Source of the DNA: Sphingobium sp.
Lineage (GTDB): Bacteria > Pseudomonadota > Alphaproteobacteria > Sphingomonadales > Sphingomonadaceae
NCBI GenBank assembly: GCA_017745115.1
Contig: JAGIAA010000044.1
Span: forward strand, 1 to 22,566
Reading direction: 5' to 3'
DNA: 22,566 nt
Shown here in pieces: positions 22,372 to 22,566 of the stretch. Each line of letters starts with the position of its first letter. The stretch's first letter is position 1. The notes under the pieces are model-generated. The model ran no database searches and had not been told where the DNA came from. It saw only the letters and a list, made by a program, of their open reading frames with translations. The position numbers were made by a program, and so were the translations under genes.

Positions 22372-22566
22372 AGATCGCCTCCTTGAACGGCTCCATGCCG
22401 ATCCTGCGATAGGTGTCGAGGAAGCGCTCGCCGTCGGTGCGCTGGGCGAGATAGACGTTCGTCGCCTTCTCCACCGCGTCGACGATGCCGGCCTCATCGA
22501 AGCCGGGGCCGGTGATCTTGGCCTGCGACACGTCTTCCGCGCCAGATCCGCCGAGCAGCAGCTGGT
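22364..22566 (-). CDS. cysI: Sulfite reductase hemoprotein, C-terminal end only (truncated by window)
   Basis: Only the last 66 residues are in the window. They read QLLLGGSGAEDVSQAKITGP..., then DAVEKATNVYLAQRTDGERFLDTYRRIGMEPFKEAIYA and a TGA stop. The QLLLGGSGAED segment and the closing RFLDTYRRIGMEPFKEAIY match the C terminus of the siroheme/[4Fe-4S] nitrite/sulfite reductase family. With DUF934 and cysH directly downstream, the sulfite reductase assignment is much more likely than nitrite reductase. The siroheme and cluster ligands lie outside the window. Confidence 0.85.
   Translation of the reverse strand, partial: QLLLGGSGAEDVSQAKITGPGFDEAGIVDAVEKATNVYLAQRTDGERFLDTYRRIGMEPFKEAIYA

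Noticed and set aside
1..22566. CRISPR arrays, IS elements, tRNA or rRNA genes
   Set aside because: No regularly spaced direct repeats, transposase or recombinase frames, or recognisable tRNA/rRNA segments were seen; the repeats present are dispersed palindromes.

Overview
The window is a GC-rich, densely packed chromosomal segment of an alphaproteobacterium, most likely a member of the Sphingomonadales. The evidence is a full-length CtrA cell-cycle regulator whose upstream region has GANTC methylation motifs and CtrA half-sites, a UPF0262 protein, a Bpt-type leucyl-transferase, and REP-like palindromes of the GTCA...TGAC kind in several intergenic gaps. Most of it is core genome. There is no integrase, IS element, CRISPR array, tRNA or rRNA that I can support.

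Layout: (1) 1-2546: a repeat-filled leader, an AAHS-type MFS transporter and the N-degron enzyme bpt, all on the plus strand. (2) 2547-5532: free methionine-R-sulfoxide reductase (minus), an unrecognised membrane protein with a Pro/Ala-rich tail (plus), then a minus-strand pair, an RluA-type pseudouridine synthase followed by the ribosome-rescue hydrolase arfB. (3) 5556-8190: a membrane acyltransferase, ctrA with a recognisable promoter and terminator, and a small exported protein. (4) 8347-13330: a long minus-strand run. In transcription order it holds a winged-helix regulator, UPF0262, a GH25-fold protein that has lost its catalytic acids, cytidine deaminase, two tandem exported paralogues (the second broken by one in-frame amber codon), dCTP deaminase and a PPP-type phosphatase. 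(5) 13459-16840: an FMN-dependent alpha-hydroxy-acid dehydrogenase, a visibly AT-richer foreign gene behind two 15-bp palindromes, and dnaB with a consensus DnaA box upstream. (6) 16969-18494: an RhtA-like exporter and a secreted intradiol-type dioxygenase. (7) 18665-22566: a Tat-exported DUF885 metallopeptidase-like protein, a YCII-family protein, and the 3' end of an assimilatory sulfate-reduction operon (cysI end, DUF934, cysH), with overlapping genes.

Functional links: cdd and dcd both deaminate cytosine nucleosides or nucleotides and flank the tandem exported paralogues. arfB and the pseudouridine synthase are both ribosome-related. cysI, DUF934 and cysH form one sulfite/APS-reduction unit.

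The best candidates for something undescribed are the foreign single gene between lldD and dnaB with its twin operator-like palindromes, the catalytically dead GH25 membrane protein in the cdd cluster, and the amber-interrupted exported paralogue. I did not find a convincing multi-gene novel defence or mobile system.
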